Assembly (NCBI RefSeq): GCF_000284015.1
Contig: NC_016943.1
Coordinates: forward strand, 1,529,541-1,593,540
Reading direction: 5' to 3'
Source: Blastococcus saxobsidens DD2
GTDB lineage: Bacteria > Actinomycetota > Actinomycetes > Mycobacteriales > Geodermatophilaceae
Length of the DNA: 64,000 nt
Shown here in pieces: positions 56,852-64,000 of the stretch; within the stretch, counting starts at the first letter, position 1; each line of letters begins with the position of its first letter. The position numbers and the translations under genes are program-made. The notes beneath the pieces are model-generated. The model had not been told where the DNA came from, searched no databases, and worked only from the letters and a program-made list of their open reading frames with translations.

Positions 56852-59197
56852 TCAGCGCGTGGCCCTCGTGAGGGCGCCGGTGACCGGCTCGGCGCTGGTG
56901 GGACCGCCGTCGGCCCGATCGGCGGTGAACGCCGTGAAGCGTCGCAGCCGCAGGCTGTTGGCCACGACGAATACCGAGGAGAACGCCATCGCTGCGCCGG
57001 CGATCATCGGGTTGAGCAGGCCCGCGGCGGCCAGCGGCAAGGCGGCCACGTTGTAGCCGAAGGCCCAGAACAGGTTGCCCTTGATGGTGCCCAGCGTCCT
57101 GCGGGACAGCCGGATGGCGTCGGCGGCGGCCCGCAGGTCACCACGGACCAGGGTGAGGTCGCTCGCCTCGATGGCCACGTCGGTGCCGGTGCCCATGGCC
57201 AGGCCGAGGTCGGCCTGGGCGAGTGCAGCGGCGTCGTTGACGCCGTCGCCGACCATCGCCACGACCTTGCCCTCGCCTTGCAGTCGCTTGACGACGTCCA
57301 CCTTGTCGGCGGGAAGCACCTCGGCGATCACCTCGTCGATGCCCACCTGACCGGCCACCGAACGGGCCACGGCCGCGTTGTCGCCGGTCAGCAGCACTGG
57401 CGTGAGACCCAGGCCGCGCAGCTGTCGGATGGCCTCGGCGGACGTTTCCTTGATGGCATCGGCGACCACGAGGACGCCGCGCGCGGCGCCGTCCCAGCCG
57501 ACCGCGACCGCGGTCTTGCCCTCGGTCTCGGCCGCGGCCATGGCCCGCTCCAGGTCGATGCCCAGGTGCATCGACCAGTCGGCCAGCAGCCGGGCGCGCC
57601 CGACGAGCACGGCGTGCCCGTCGACGACGCCTTGCACTCCGAGGCCCTGGATGTTGGCGAAGCCCTCGACCGGCGGCAGATCGCCGACCTGCTCAGTGGC
57701 GCCCTTGGCGATGGCCTGGGCGATCGGGTGCTCCGAGGCGTCCTCCAGCGCGCCGGCCAGCCGTAGCACCTGCTCGCGGTCCTCACCCGGCGCGACGACG
57801 ACATCGATCAGGGTCATCCGGCCGGTGGTGACGGTGCCGGTCTTGTCGAGGACGACGGTGTCGACCTTGCGGGTGTTCTCGAGGACCTCGGGGCCCTTGA
57901 TCAGGATGCCCAGCTGGGCGCCGCGGCCGGTGCCGACCATGAGCGCGGTCGGCGTGGCCAGCCCGAGGGCGCAGGGGCAGGCGATGATCAGAACGGCGAC
58001 CGCGGCGGTGAACGCGGCGGCCAGCCCGCCACCGGTGCCCAGCCAGAAGCCGAGGGTGCCGACGGCCAGGGCGATGACCACCGGGACGAAGATGCCCGAG
58101 ACGCGGTCGGCGAGGCGCTGGACCTCGGCCTTACCGTTCTGGGCGTCCTCGACCAGCCTGGCCATCTGGGCGAGCTGGGTGTCGGCACCGATGCGGGTGG
58201 CGCGGATGACGAGCCGGCCGCCGGCGTTGACGGTGGCACCGACCACGGTGTCGCCGGGTCCGACCTCGACCGGCACGGACTCGCCGGTGAGCATCGACGT
58301 GTCGACTGCCGAGGAGCCCTCGGTGATCACGCCGTCGGTGGCGATCTTCTCGCCGGGGCGGACGATGAACAGGTCACCGGCGGCGAGCTGGTCGGTGGGG
58401 ATGCGCTGCTCGGTCCCGGCGCGCAGCACCGACACCTCTTTCGCGCCCAGTTCGAGCAGGGCACGCAGGGCGGCGCCGGCGCGGCGCTTGGAGCGGGCCT
58501 CGAAGTAGCGCCCGGCGAGGATGAACGTGGTCACTCCGGCGGCGGCTTCGAGGTAGATGTTCCCCGACCCGTCGCTGCGGGCGATGGTCAGCTCGAACGG
58601 ATGCGTCATGCCGGGCATCCCGGCGGTGCCGAGGAAGAGCGCGTACAGCGACCAGGCCAACGCGGCGATGGTGCCCATCGAGACGAGGGTGTCCATCGTG
58701 GACGCGCCGTGACGCAGGTTGGTCCAGGCCGCCTTGTGGAACGGCCACGCACCCCAGACGACCACCGGCGCGGCCAGGGTGAGCGAGAGCCACTGCCAGT
58801 AGTCGAACTGGAGGGCGGGGATCATCGCCATCGCGATGACCGGGACGGTGAGGACCGCGGAGATCAGCGTCCGCTGCCGGAGGCTGCTGACCGGGTCCTC
58901 GGCAGCCGGTGTGGTCGCCTGGTCGCCGTCCGCCGAGGCCTTCGGTCGGGGGAGGGCAGCGGTGTAGCCGGTGCTCTCCACCGTCGAGATGAGGTCCTCG
59001 GCGGTGACGTCACCGGAGAAGATGACCTTCGCCTTCTCGGTGGAGTAGTTGACCGTGGCGGTGACGCCGTCGAGCTTGTTCAGCTTTTTCTCGATACGCG
59101 CGGCGCACGAGGCGCAGGTCATCCCGCCGATCGCCAGCTCGATGCTGTTGTCGCCGGCCGTCGCCTTCCCGGCTGTGTCGGGTGGTGCGGAGCTCAT
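56852..59197 (-). CDS. copA: Copper-translocating P-type ATPase CopA
   Basis: This Cu(I)-exporting P1B-type ATPase has 781 residues. The N-terminal heavy-metal domain has GMTCASC, membrane helices start at about 95, and the transmembrane metal site is CPC at 407-409 (ACPCALG). The phosphorylated Asp451 is in DKTGTVT, followed by [21 protein letters not shown] and [15 protein letters not shown] 59197 has GAAGGA upstream. It is the last gene of the copZ-csoR-His-rich-copA operon and is regulated by CsoR through the operator before copZ. Confidence 0.96.
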   Translation of the reverse strand: MSSAPPDTAGKATAGDNSIELAIGGMTCASCAARIEKKLNKLDGVTATVNYSTEKAKVIFSGDVTAEDLISTVESTGYTAALPRPKASADGDQATTPAAEDPVSSLRQRTLISAVLTVPVIAMAMIPALQFDYWQWLSLTLAAPVVVWGAWPFHKAAWTNLRHGASTMDTLVSMGTIAALAWSLYALFLGTAGMPGMTHPFELTIARSDGSGNIYLEAAAGVTTFILAGRYFEARSKRRAGAALRALLELGAKEVSVLRAGTEQRIPTDQLAAGDLFIVRPGEKIATDGVITEGSSAVDTSMLTGESVPVEVGPGDTVVGATVNAGGRLVIRATRIGADTQLAQMARLVEDAQNGKAEVQRLADRVSGIFVPVVIALAVGTLGFWLGTGGGLAAAFTAAVAVLIIACPCALGLATPTALMVGTGRGAQLGILIKGPEVLENTRKVDTVVLDKTGTVTTGRMTLIDVVVAPGEDREQVLRLAGALEDASEHPIAQAIAKGATEQVGDLPPVEGFANIQGLGVQGVVDGHAVLVGRARLLADWSMHLGIDLERAMAAAETEGKTAVAVGWDGAARGVLVVADAIKETSAEAIRQLRGLGLTPVLLTGDNAAVARSVAGQVGIDEVIAEVLPADKVDVVKRLQGEGKVVAMVGDGVNDAAALAQADLGLAMGTGTDVAIEASDLTLVRGDLRAAADAIRLSRRTLGTIKGNLFWAFGYNVAALPLAAAGLLNPMIAGAAMAFSSVFVVANSLRLRRFTAFTADRADGGPTSAEPVTGALTRATR

Positions 59198-59240
59198 CGT
59201 CGTCGTCCTTCGATCGTGCTCGAGGTGGGGGAGGGGGATG

Positions 59241-60221
59241 TCAGTCGTGGGCGTGGCCGGCGTCGCCGTGCTCGCCCGTGCCGCCGGAGGTCGGAGCCCC
59301 GCTGGTGGCTGCGGCGACGGTGTCACCGGCGCGGACGGTGAACTCGGCGGTGCGCACGACGTCGTGGTGCTGGAAGTCCAGGAACAGCCGGTAGGTCCCG
59401 GCCGATGGCGCGGTGGCGTAGAAGGTGATGTCCGGACCGGGTGGGGTGGTGCCGTCGCCGGGCTCACCGGCCGGGTGCACGTGCAGGTAGGCCAGGTCAC
59501 CGTCGCGCAGGGCGACCAGGTGCCCGTAGGCGCCGAGGTAGGGCTGCAGGTCGGTGACCAGTGGCCCGTCCCGGCTGACCGACAGGGTCAGCTGCGACTC
59601 CTGGCCGGTGGCCATCGCGCCGGCGAGGGTGACGGTGTACCCGTCGACCTCGGCCGTGGTCGACGGCTCGGGCAGCGGCTGAGGGGTGTAGTCGCCGGCG
59701 ACGGCGACGTCGGCACCCAGGACGAGCGCGGCGTCCTCACCGGCCGGGTCGAAGTCGGCGAACAGTCGCCAGTCACCGGCGGTCAGGCCGAGCGAGATCG
59801 ACCACGTGCCGTCGGCGGCGAGCTGGGGGTGCACGTGCTGGTAGCCGGTCAGGTCACGGCGCACCGCGATGAGGTGCAGGTCCTCGTCGTGGGCGGTGTC
59901 GTAGGCGGTCACCGGCCGGCCGTCGGGACCGAGGATCCGGAACGACACCGGGGTGGCGGCGCCGGCCGGCAGCCGGCGGGCCACGTCGAGGGTGTAGCCG
60001 TTCTCCGAGATCTGCAGGCCCCCCGGTCGGTGTGCGCCGGTCGTGGCGGTGTGCTGGCGGGTGGTGCTCATGGGGGACTCCGTGTCCGCGTCGTGGGGGG
60101 TGGCGGTGTCGTGGGCTGCATCGGGGCCGACCGGGCCGACGGCGTTCCCGAGGCCGGCCGTGGCGCCGAAGACGGCGACCAGGCCGAGCGTGAAGGCGCC
60201 GAGCTTGGCGGGGGTGTTCAT
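59241..60221 (-). CDS. His-rich extracytoplasmic metal-operon protein
   Basis: This 326-residue protein has an N-terminal hydrophobic anchor or signal ([19 protein letters not shown]), a His/Asp-rich stretch, and two beta-rich repeats each containing conserved His pairs ([19 protein letters not shown] and [17 protein letters not shown]). The C-terminal tail is rich in His ([11 protein letters not shown]). Position in the copper operon and the His pattern suggest periplasm-like or cell-surface copper binding. Related proteins are found next to copZ/copA in actinobacteria. No enzyme motif. ATG 60221 gives the signal-like N-terminus. Confidence 0.8.
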   Translation of the reverse strand: MNTPAKLGAFTLGLVAVFGATAGLGNAVGPVGPDAAHDTATPHDADTESPMSTTRQHTATTGAHRPGGLQISENGYTLDVARRLPAGAATPVSFRILGPDGRPVTAYDTAHDEDLHLIAVRRDLTGYQHVHPQLAADGTWSISLGLTAGDWRLFADFDPAGEDAALVLGADVAVAGDYTPQPLPEPSTTAEVDGYTVTLAGAMATGQESQLTLSVSRDGPLVTDLQPYLGAYGHLVALRDGDLAYLHVHPAGEPGDGTTPPGPDITFYATAPSAGTYRLFLDFQHHDVVRTAEFTVRAGDTVAAATSGAPTSGGTGEHGDAGHAHD

Positions 60222-60297
60222 CCGGGTTGCCCTTCTTGGGTCGCGCCCGTTCGGCTCCGAGTGCGCCGGCGTCGGGTGTGTGGGCAAAGCGGCGGGA

Positions 60298-60579
60298 TCA
60301 GGAACGGACGAGACGGGCGATGGCCTGGGAGGCCTCACGGACCTTCTCGTCGGCCTCGGGCCCGCCCTTCTGCGCGGCGTCGACAACGCAGCCGGCCAGG
60401 TGCTCGTCGAGCAGGCCGAGGGAGAACGACTGCAGGGCGCGGGTCGCCGCCGACACCTGGGTCAGGATGTCGATGCAGTACTTGTCGTCCTCGACCATGC
60501 GCTGCAGGCCGCGGACCTGGCCCTCGATGCGGCGCAGCCGCTTCAGGTGCTCATCTTTGGCGTGCGTGTAGCCGGCCAT
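60298..60579 (-). CDS. csoR: Copper-sensing transcriptional repressor CsoR
   Basis: This 93-residue DUF156 repressor has the Cu(I) ligand set Cys35, His60 and Cys64 (KYCIDIL, DEHLAGC), equivalent to M. tuberculosis C36-H61-C65. It derepresses the operon when it binds Cu(I). Two matching palindromic operators occur in the window, before copZ and before the MFS gene. It contrasts with the Gly-substituted paralogue at 50851-51117. Confidence 0.94.
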   Translation of the reverse strand: MAGYTHAKDEHLKRLRRIEGQVRGLQRMVEDDKYCIDILTQVSAATRALQSFSLGLLDEHLAGCVVDAAQKGGPEADEKVREASQAIARLVRS

Positions 60580-60658
60580 GTCGTTCTCCTCGTGGCTGGT
60601 GTGTAGAGGTGGAGCCGGGGCGGGCAGCTACTGAATCGGCGCCCGCCCCGGATCCGGG

Positions 60659-60868
60659 TCAGGCGGAAACGACCTCGTAGCCGGTCTCGTCGACCGCCTC
60701 GGCGACCGCGTCGGCGGAGATTGGCTGGTCGGACTCGACGCTCACACGGCCGGTGGCCACGTCGACCTGCACACCGGTGACGCCGGGGATCTTGGTGATC
60801 TCGGCGGTCACCGAACCCGCGCAGTGCCCACAGGTCATGCCGCGAACGGTGTATTCAGTGCTGCTCAT
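60659..60868 (-). CDS. copZ: Copper chaperone CopZ (HMA domain)
   Basis: This 69-residue metallochaperone has the metal site GMTCGHC and the ferredoxin-like pattern EYTVRG...VQVDVATGRVSVES. It delivers Cu(I) to CopA. ATG 60868 has GAGGAG upstream; an in-frame extension to 60919 is unnecessary. It is the first gene of the copper operon and starts about 50 bases downstream of the promoter/operator. Confidence 0.93.
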   Translation of the reverse strand: MSSTEYTVRGMTCGHCAGSVTAEITKIPGVTGVQVDVATGRVSVESDQPISADAVAEAVDETGYEVVSA

Positions 60869-60919
60869 GGTGGTGCTCCTCTCGGCACGGGGCGTGACCC
60901 CTCGTGGTATGCGGTACAA

Positions 60920-60948
60920 GCCTTACCCCTGGGGGGTATCTTCCGCAA
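60920..60948 (-). promoter_or_regulatory. CsoR-controlled promoter of the copZ operon
   Basis: On the minus strand, -35-like TTGCGG (60948-60943) and -10-like TAAGGC (60925-60920) are separated by exactly 17 bases. The palindrome TACCCC...GGGGTA (60923-60938, TTACCCCTGGGGGGTA on the plus strand) fills the spacer. CsoR bound here would block polymerase. Confidence 0.75.
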
Positions 60949-61129
60949 TGCCACGTGACCTCTCTCACGGCGGCGCCCGGGCTCAGTCGCGGTGAGTGCA
61001 GTGGCAATGGGGTTATGCAGGCGGCGTTGCTCGAGGTCGTCGACGACGCCCTCGGCTCGGCCGCGGTGCCGGTCGCTGCGGCCGCGCGAGCAGGGGCGGC
61101 GCCCCGCCGGTGACGCCGCTCACTGCTCC

Positions 61130-61158
61130 TTGCACAAGATACCCCTAGGGGGTACACC
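61130..61158 (+). promoter_or_regulatory. CsoR-controlled promoter of the MFS gene
   Basis: TTGCAC (61130-61135) and TACACC (61153-61158) are 17 bases apart. The near-perfect CsoR box ATACCCCTAGGGGGTAC occupies 61139-61155. The layout is the same as in the divergent copZ promoter, which predicts copper-inducible MFS expression. Confidence 0.75.
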
Positions 61159-61217
61159 TGTTGAGGGGTCCCGCTTAGGGGACCTCACGACGTCTCACGA
61201 GGGCCAGGAGTTTCCTC

Positions 61218-62750
61218 ATGTCTGCCGCATCGTGCGCCCGGTCTCAGATCTCCGCGGCTCCACCCGACGGTCGTCGGCTGGGTCTGTCGCTGCTCGTGAT
61301 CGCCACGGCGCAGCTGATGCTGGTCCTCGACGACAGCATCGCCAACATCGCCCTGCCGAGCATCCAGGCCGACCTGGACGTCTCCGCGGCGGACCTGCCG
61401 TGGGTGATCAACGCCTACGTCCTCGTCTTCGGGGCGCTGCTGCTCTTCGGCGGCCGGGTCGGTGACCTGTTCGGCCGGCGCCGGGTGCTGCGGATCGGCC
61501 TGGTCGTGTTCGTGGCCGCGTCGCTCCTCGGCGGCCTGGCGCCGAACACCGGGCTGCTGATCGCCGCCCGCGCCCTGCAGGGTCTGGGCGCGGCGCTGGC
61601 CGCCCCGAACGCGCTGGCGCTGATCGCCACCACCTTTCCGACCGGCAAACCGCGCAACTCCGCGATGGCCGTCTACGGCGCCATGTCCGCGGTCGGCATC
61701 GTCGCCGGTGTGCTGCTCGGCGGGGCGCTGACCGGGCTGCTCGACTGGCGTTGGGTCTTCTTCATCAATGTCCCCATCGGCCTGGCGGTGCTCGCCGGCA
61801 CCGGCGCGCTGGCCGAGGGCGGGCGCGGGCGCGGCCGGCTGGACACCCCGGGCGCGTTGACCGGCACCGGGGCGATGGTCGCCCTGGTCTACGGCATCAC
61901 CCGCGCCGGCGAGCACGGCTGGACCGACGCGCTGACCCTGGCCGCATTCGCCGTCGCCGCAGTGCTGCTGGCCGTCTTCCTGGTGCTGCAGTCACGCGCC
62001 GACCTGCCGCTGCTGCCGCTGGGCCTGTTCGCCGACCGCAACCGGGCCGGCTCCTACGCCACGATCCTGTTCATCGGTGCCGGGCTGATGGGCTCCTTCT
62101 ACCTGCTGGCGCTGTTCCTGCAGCAGGTGCTGCAGTTCGGCGCTCTGAAGACCGGTCTGGCCCTCCTGCCGTTCGCCGTTGGCATCATCCTGGCGTCGGG
62201 CATCAGCTCCACGCTGGTGGCGCGCCTCGCGCCACGGGTCGTCGCCGCGCCCGGCCTCGTACTGGCCGCCGGCGGCATGTTCTGGTTGTCCACGCTCACC
62301 GTGGACTCCTCCTACGCCTGGCACGTCGTGCCGGCGCTGTTCTTCACCTCGTTCGGTCTCGGCCTGGCGTTCGTGCCGCTGACCCTCACCGCCGTGCACC
62401 GCGTCGCCGAGGATCGGGCAGGGGTCGCCTCGGCGCTGGTCAACATGGCCCAGCAGATCGGCGCCGCACTCGGCCTGGCGGTGTTCACCACCGTCTCCAC
62501 CGCCGCCGCGGCCGAGAGGCTGCCCGATGCCGCACAGGTGCTGCAGGAAGGTGTGGCGGGCGCGGACACCGGCGCCGTGGCGAGGGCCAGCGAGGCGCTG
62601 GCGCAGGGCTACACCAGCGGCTTCCTCACCGGTGCGGGGCTGCTCCTGACCGCCGCTGGCCTCGTCGCCGTCACGGTGACCACCCGGGGAACCCAGCGGG
62701 CCGCCGACACCCGCCAGGGTCCCGGGCGGGGTGGAGGCAGCGGGCAGTGA
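61218..62750 (+). CDS. DHA2-family MFS exporter (14-TMS, EmrB/QacA type)
   Basis: This proton-coupled drug or metal-complex exporter has 510 residues and about 14 transmembrane segments. Motifs are LDDSIANIALPSIQADL (motif D1-like), GGRVGDLFGRRRVLRIG (motif A) and GAMSAVGIVAGVLLGGALTGLLDWRWVFFINVPIG (motif C). ATG 61218 has AGGAG upstream. The CsoR box in its promoter links it to copper stress; a copper-chelate or toxic redox compound could be the substrate, which is an inference. The stop overlaps the next gene as GTGA. Confidence 0.93.
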   Translation: MSAASCARSQISAAPPDGRRLGLSLLVIATAQLMLVLDDSIANIALPSIQADLDVSAADLPWVINAYVLVFGALLLFGGRVGDLFGRRRVLRIGLVVFVAASLLGGLAPNTGLLIAARALQGLGAALAAPNALALIATTFPTGKPRNSAMAVYGAMSAVGIVAGVLLGGALTGLLDWRWVFFINVPIGLAVLAGTGALAEGGRGRGRLDTPGALTGTGAMVALVYGITRAGEHGWTDALTLAAFAVAAVLLAVFLVLQSRADLPLLPLGLFADRNRAGSYATILFIGAGLMGSFYLLALFLQQVLQFGALKTGLALLPFAVGIILASGISSTLVARLAPRVVAAPGLVLAAGGMFWLSTLTVDSSYAWHVVPALFFTSFGLGLAFVPLTLTAVHRVAEDRAGVASALVNMAQQIGAALGLAVFTTVSTAAAAERLPDAAQVLQEGVAGADTGAVARASEALAQGYTSGFLTGAGLLLTAAGLVAVTVTTRGTQRAADTRQGPGRGGGSGQ

Positions 62751-63280
62751 GCGACCCCACAGCCACTGACGGGAACCGGCGGCCGTCGCGAACCGACTCT
62801 GAGGGGGTGCGCACTCTTCTGGCGGCGGCGTGGCCGTGGGTCGCGACGGCGGCCCGCGTTCTCCTCGGTGGCGTCTTCATCGTCGCCGGAGCGCTGAAGA
62901 TCCCCGACCCGGCCGCCGCCGTCCGCGCGGTCCGCGCCTACCAGGCGCTCCCCGAGGCGCTGGTCGAGCCGGTCGCGTTCGGGCTGCCGGTCCTGGAGAT
63001 CGCCGTCGGCCTGGCTCTGCTGGCTGGCGTCTTCGTGCGCACGGCCGCGCTGGCGTCGGGCGTCCTGCTGGTGGTCTTCATCGCCGGCATCGCGGCGGCC
63101 TGGGCGCGAGGCCTGCAGATCGACTGCGGCTGCTTCGGCGACGGCGGTCAGGTCGCGGCCGGTGAGACCGAGTACGGCAGCGAGATCGTCCGCGACCTGG
63201 CACTCCTGCTGCTCGCCCTGGCCCTGGTCCGCTGGCCCCGATCGCGGCTGGCCTTGGGCACCACCTACGACACCCACTGA
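62747..63280 (+). CDS. MauE/DoxX-family redox membrane protein
   Basis: This 177-residue protein has four transmembrane segments (ARVLLGGVFIVAGALKIPDPAAAVRAVRAYQALP, then VAFGLPVLEIAVGLALLAG) and a Cys pair in QIDCGCFGDGG, the MauE signature that accepts or transfers disulfides. It is translationally coupled to the MFS exporter. The next gene begins like a DsbA-type thioredoxin, a usual partner for MauE/DoxX proteins, but is interrupted by an insertion sequence. Confidence 0.9.
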   Translation: MSDPTATDGNRRPSRTDSEGVRTLLAAAWPWVATAARVLLGGVFIVAGALKIPDPAAAVRAVRAYQALPEALVEPVAFGLPVLEIAVGLALLAGVFVRTAALASGVLLVVFIAGIAAAWARGLQIDCGCFGDGGQVAAGETEYGSEIVRDLALLLLALALVRWPRSRLALGTTYDTH

Positions 63281-63311
63281 ACCGCTAACCGCACTGAAAC
63301 GGAGCTTCCTC

Positions 63312-63439
63312 GTGCCCACTGAGAACACCCGCACCCGCTCGAACACCGCCGCCCGTCAGCGCCAGGAGGCTCGCCGTGCCGTCGAGGCTGCGGCGCGCGC
63401 ATCGGCGCAGCGGCGCAGCCGCACGTTCATCGGCGGGGG
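63312..63439 (+). pseudogene. N-terminus of a DsbA-like gene cut by the second IS
   Basis: Forty-two complete codons from GTG 63312 encode a basic helical cytoplasmic lead (TRTRSNTAARQRQEARRAVE, ASAQRRSRTFIGGGG) of the kind that precedes the transmembrane anchor in actinobacterial DsbA/thioredoxin-domain proteins. The insertion sequence starts at 63440 before any catalytic Cys-X2-Cys. Identity as DsbA rests on position after MauE/DoxX and on the style of the N-terminus, so it is moderate. Confidence 0.55.
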
Positions 63440-64000
63440 AGGATGTCCCGAGTTCCGTAGAACTTCGGTGGCGGCCCGTTGTGCGTCAGGCTGCGACGAC
63501 CTCCTCATCATGCACGGCGGGTGTGACAGTTCCGGTGATCTCGGCGTCGAGCGCGGCGCGCAGCTTCGCCAGGTGCAGGTGGCCGTTGACCCGGCGGAAC
63601 TGCTTGCCGGCCTCGACCATGCCGGCGGCGCACCAGCGCAGGGCCATCTGCCCGTCCCGCCAGCGCTTGACGTTGCGGGCGTGATCACGACAGATGGAGA
63701 TCATCGACTCGATCGCGTTGGTCGAGCGCAGCGTGCGGGCCAGCGTGGGCGGCACCCCCAGGCGCAGCACGGTCAGCGTCTCGTGCAGGCCTTCGCGCAG
63801 GCTGGCAGCCGCGCTCGGGTGGGTCTTGTCCAGCTCCCGGGCCAGCCCGGTCAGCGCCGCCTCGGCCTCTAGCGCCGAGTCGGCGTGGTAGGCCGCGCGC
63901 ATCTTCGTGCCGACCGGGCCGCGTAGCCGCTGCGGTAGTCGGTCCTGAACGTTTCGGATCTTGTGCAATTGGCAGCGCTGGATCACCGGGTGGTCGAAGA
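63440..64000 (-). mobile_element. IS256-family insertion sequence, second copy, cut by window edge
   Basis: The left 561 bases of the same element as 34431-35893, in the same orientation, start at the same terminal AGGATGTCCCGAGTT. One base differs in the visible overlap. The other end and its target-site duplication lie outside the window. Confidence 0.93.
63486..64000 (-). CDS. IS256-family transposase, C-terminal part (5' end outside window)
   Basis: The last 171 codons of the transposase also found at 34477-35784 are present, including VIQRCQLHKIRNVQ and the catalytic Glu in STNAIESM. The single visible base difference is synonymous. The gene start is beyond the right edge. Confidence 0.92.
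   Translation of the reverse strand, partial: FDHPVIQRCQLHKIRNVQDRLPQRLRGPVGTKMRAAYHADSALEAEAALTGLARELDKTHPSAAASLREGLHETLTVLRLGVPPTLARTLRSTNAIESMISICRDHARNVKRWRDGQMALRWCAAGMVEAGKQFRRVNGHLHLAKLRAALDAEITGTVTPAVHDEEVVAA

Overview
The window is chromosomal DNA from a high-GC actinobacterium. The left half carries the conserved actinobacterial housekeeping order hrcA-dnaJ-rsmE, then phoH-ybeY-CNNM-era-recO-uppS-glyS-dusB-ppdK-dnaG. GTG starts, GTGA/ATGA start-stop overlaps and GGAGG ribosome sites are common throughout. The style suggests the Geodermatophilaceae (Blastococcus/Geodermatophilus/Modestobacter group). That family assignment is an inference from memory, not a computed placement.

Region 1 (1-33.9 kb) is core genome. 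A two-component system is cut by the left edge. It is followed by the HrcA heat-shock repressor with a CIRCE operator, DnaJ and RsmE. A minus-strand phosphonate/phosphite-type ABC operon (phnD-phnC-double phnE) lies back to back with a branched-chain amino-acid-type ABC operon (SBP, LivH, fused LivM-LivG, LivF). The PhoH-to-UppS run, glyS, dusB, pyruvate phosphate dikinase and primase follow. One AbiEi/DUF559-type gene between glyS and dusB is bracketed by 48-bp direct repeats.

Region 2 (33.96-38.5 kb) is an integration hot spot. An intact tRNA-Asn is followed by a tyrosine integrase gene split by an IS256-family insertion, with target-site duplication and inverted ends visible. Two small cargo genes come next, the second fused to a phospholipase-D-like fragment. 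That fusion stops at a 44-nt 3' fragment of a tRNA-Gly(UCC) gene, the typical scar of a second tRNA-targeted integration. A 25-codon remnant of an alcohol/quinone dehydrogenase follows.

Region 3 (38.8-50.5 kb) is a catabolic cluster for a methylated osmolyte. It has a BCCT transporter, an M24-fold enzyme that keeps all the metal ligands and the proposed catalytic Asp of the DMSP lyase DddP, and a Rieske oxygenase with its ferredoxin-reductase (GbcA/GbcB or stachydrine-demethylase type). It also has a DgcA/N-methylproline-demethylase-type flavoenzyme, two IclR regulators and an unusual two-HTH GntR-type regulator. Inferred flow: uptake by BCCT, oxidative demethylation by the Rieske pair, second demethylation by the flavoprotein. 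The M24 enzyme may open a DMSP or related branch.

Region 4 (50.8-56.8 kb) holds a CstR-like persulfide-sensor gene with a TauE/SafE exporter and a frameshifted rhodanese-DUF2892 gene (a sulfide-detoxification set), followed by MBL-fold, CGNR, LLM, NUDIX and a 54-residue Cys-rich gene.

Region 5 (56.8-64 kb) is a copper island: copZ-csoR-His-rich secreted protein-copA on the minus strand, and divergently a DHA2 MFS exporter with a MauE/DoxX protein. The copZ promoter and the MFS promoter each carry a CsoR-type palindrome in the same place between -35 and -10. A DsbA-like gene after DoxX is broken by a second, nearly identical copy of the IS256-family element, which runs off the right edge.
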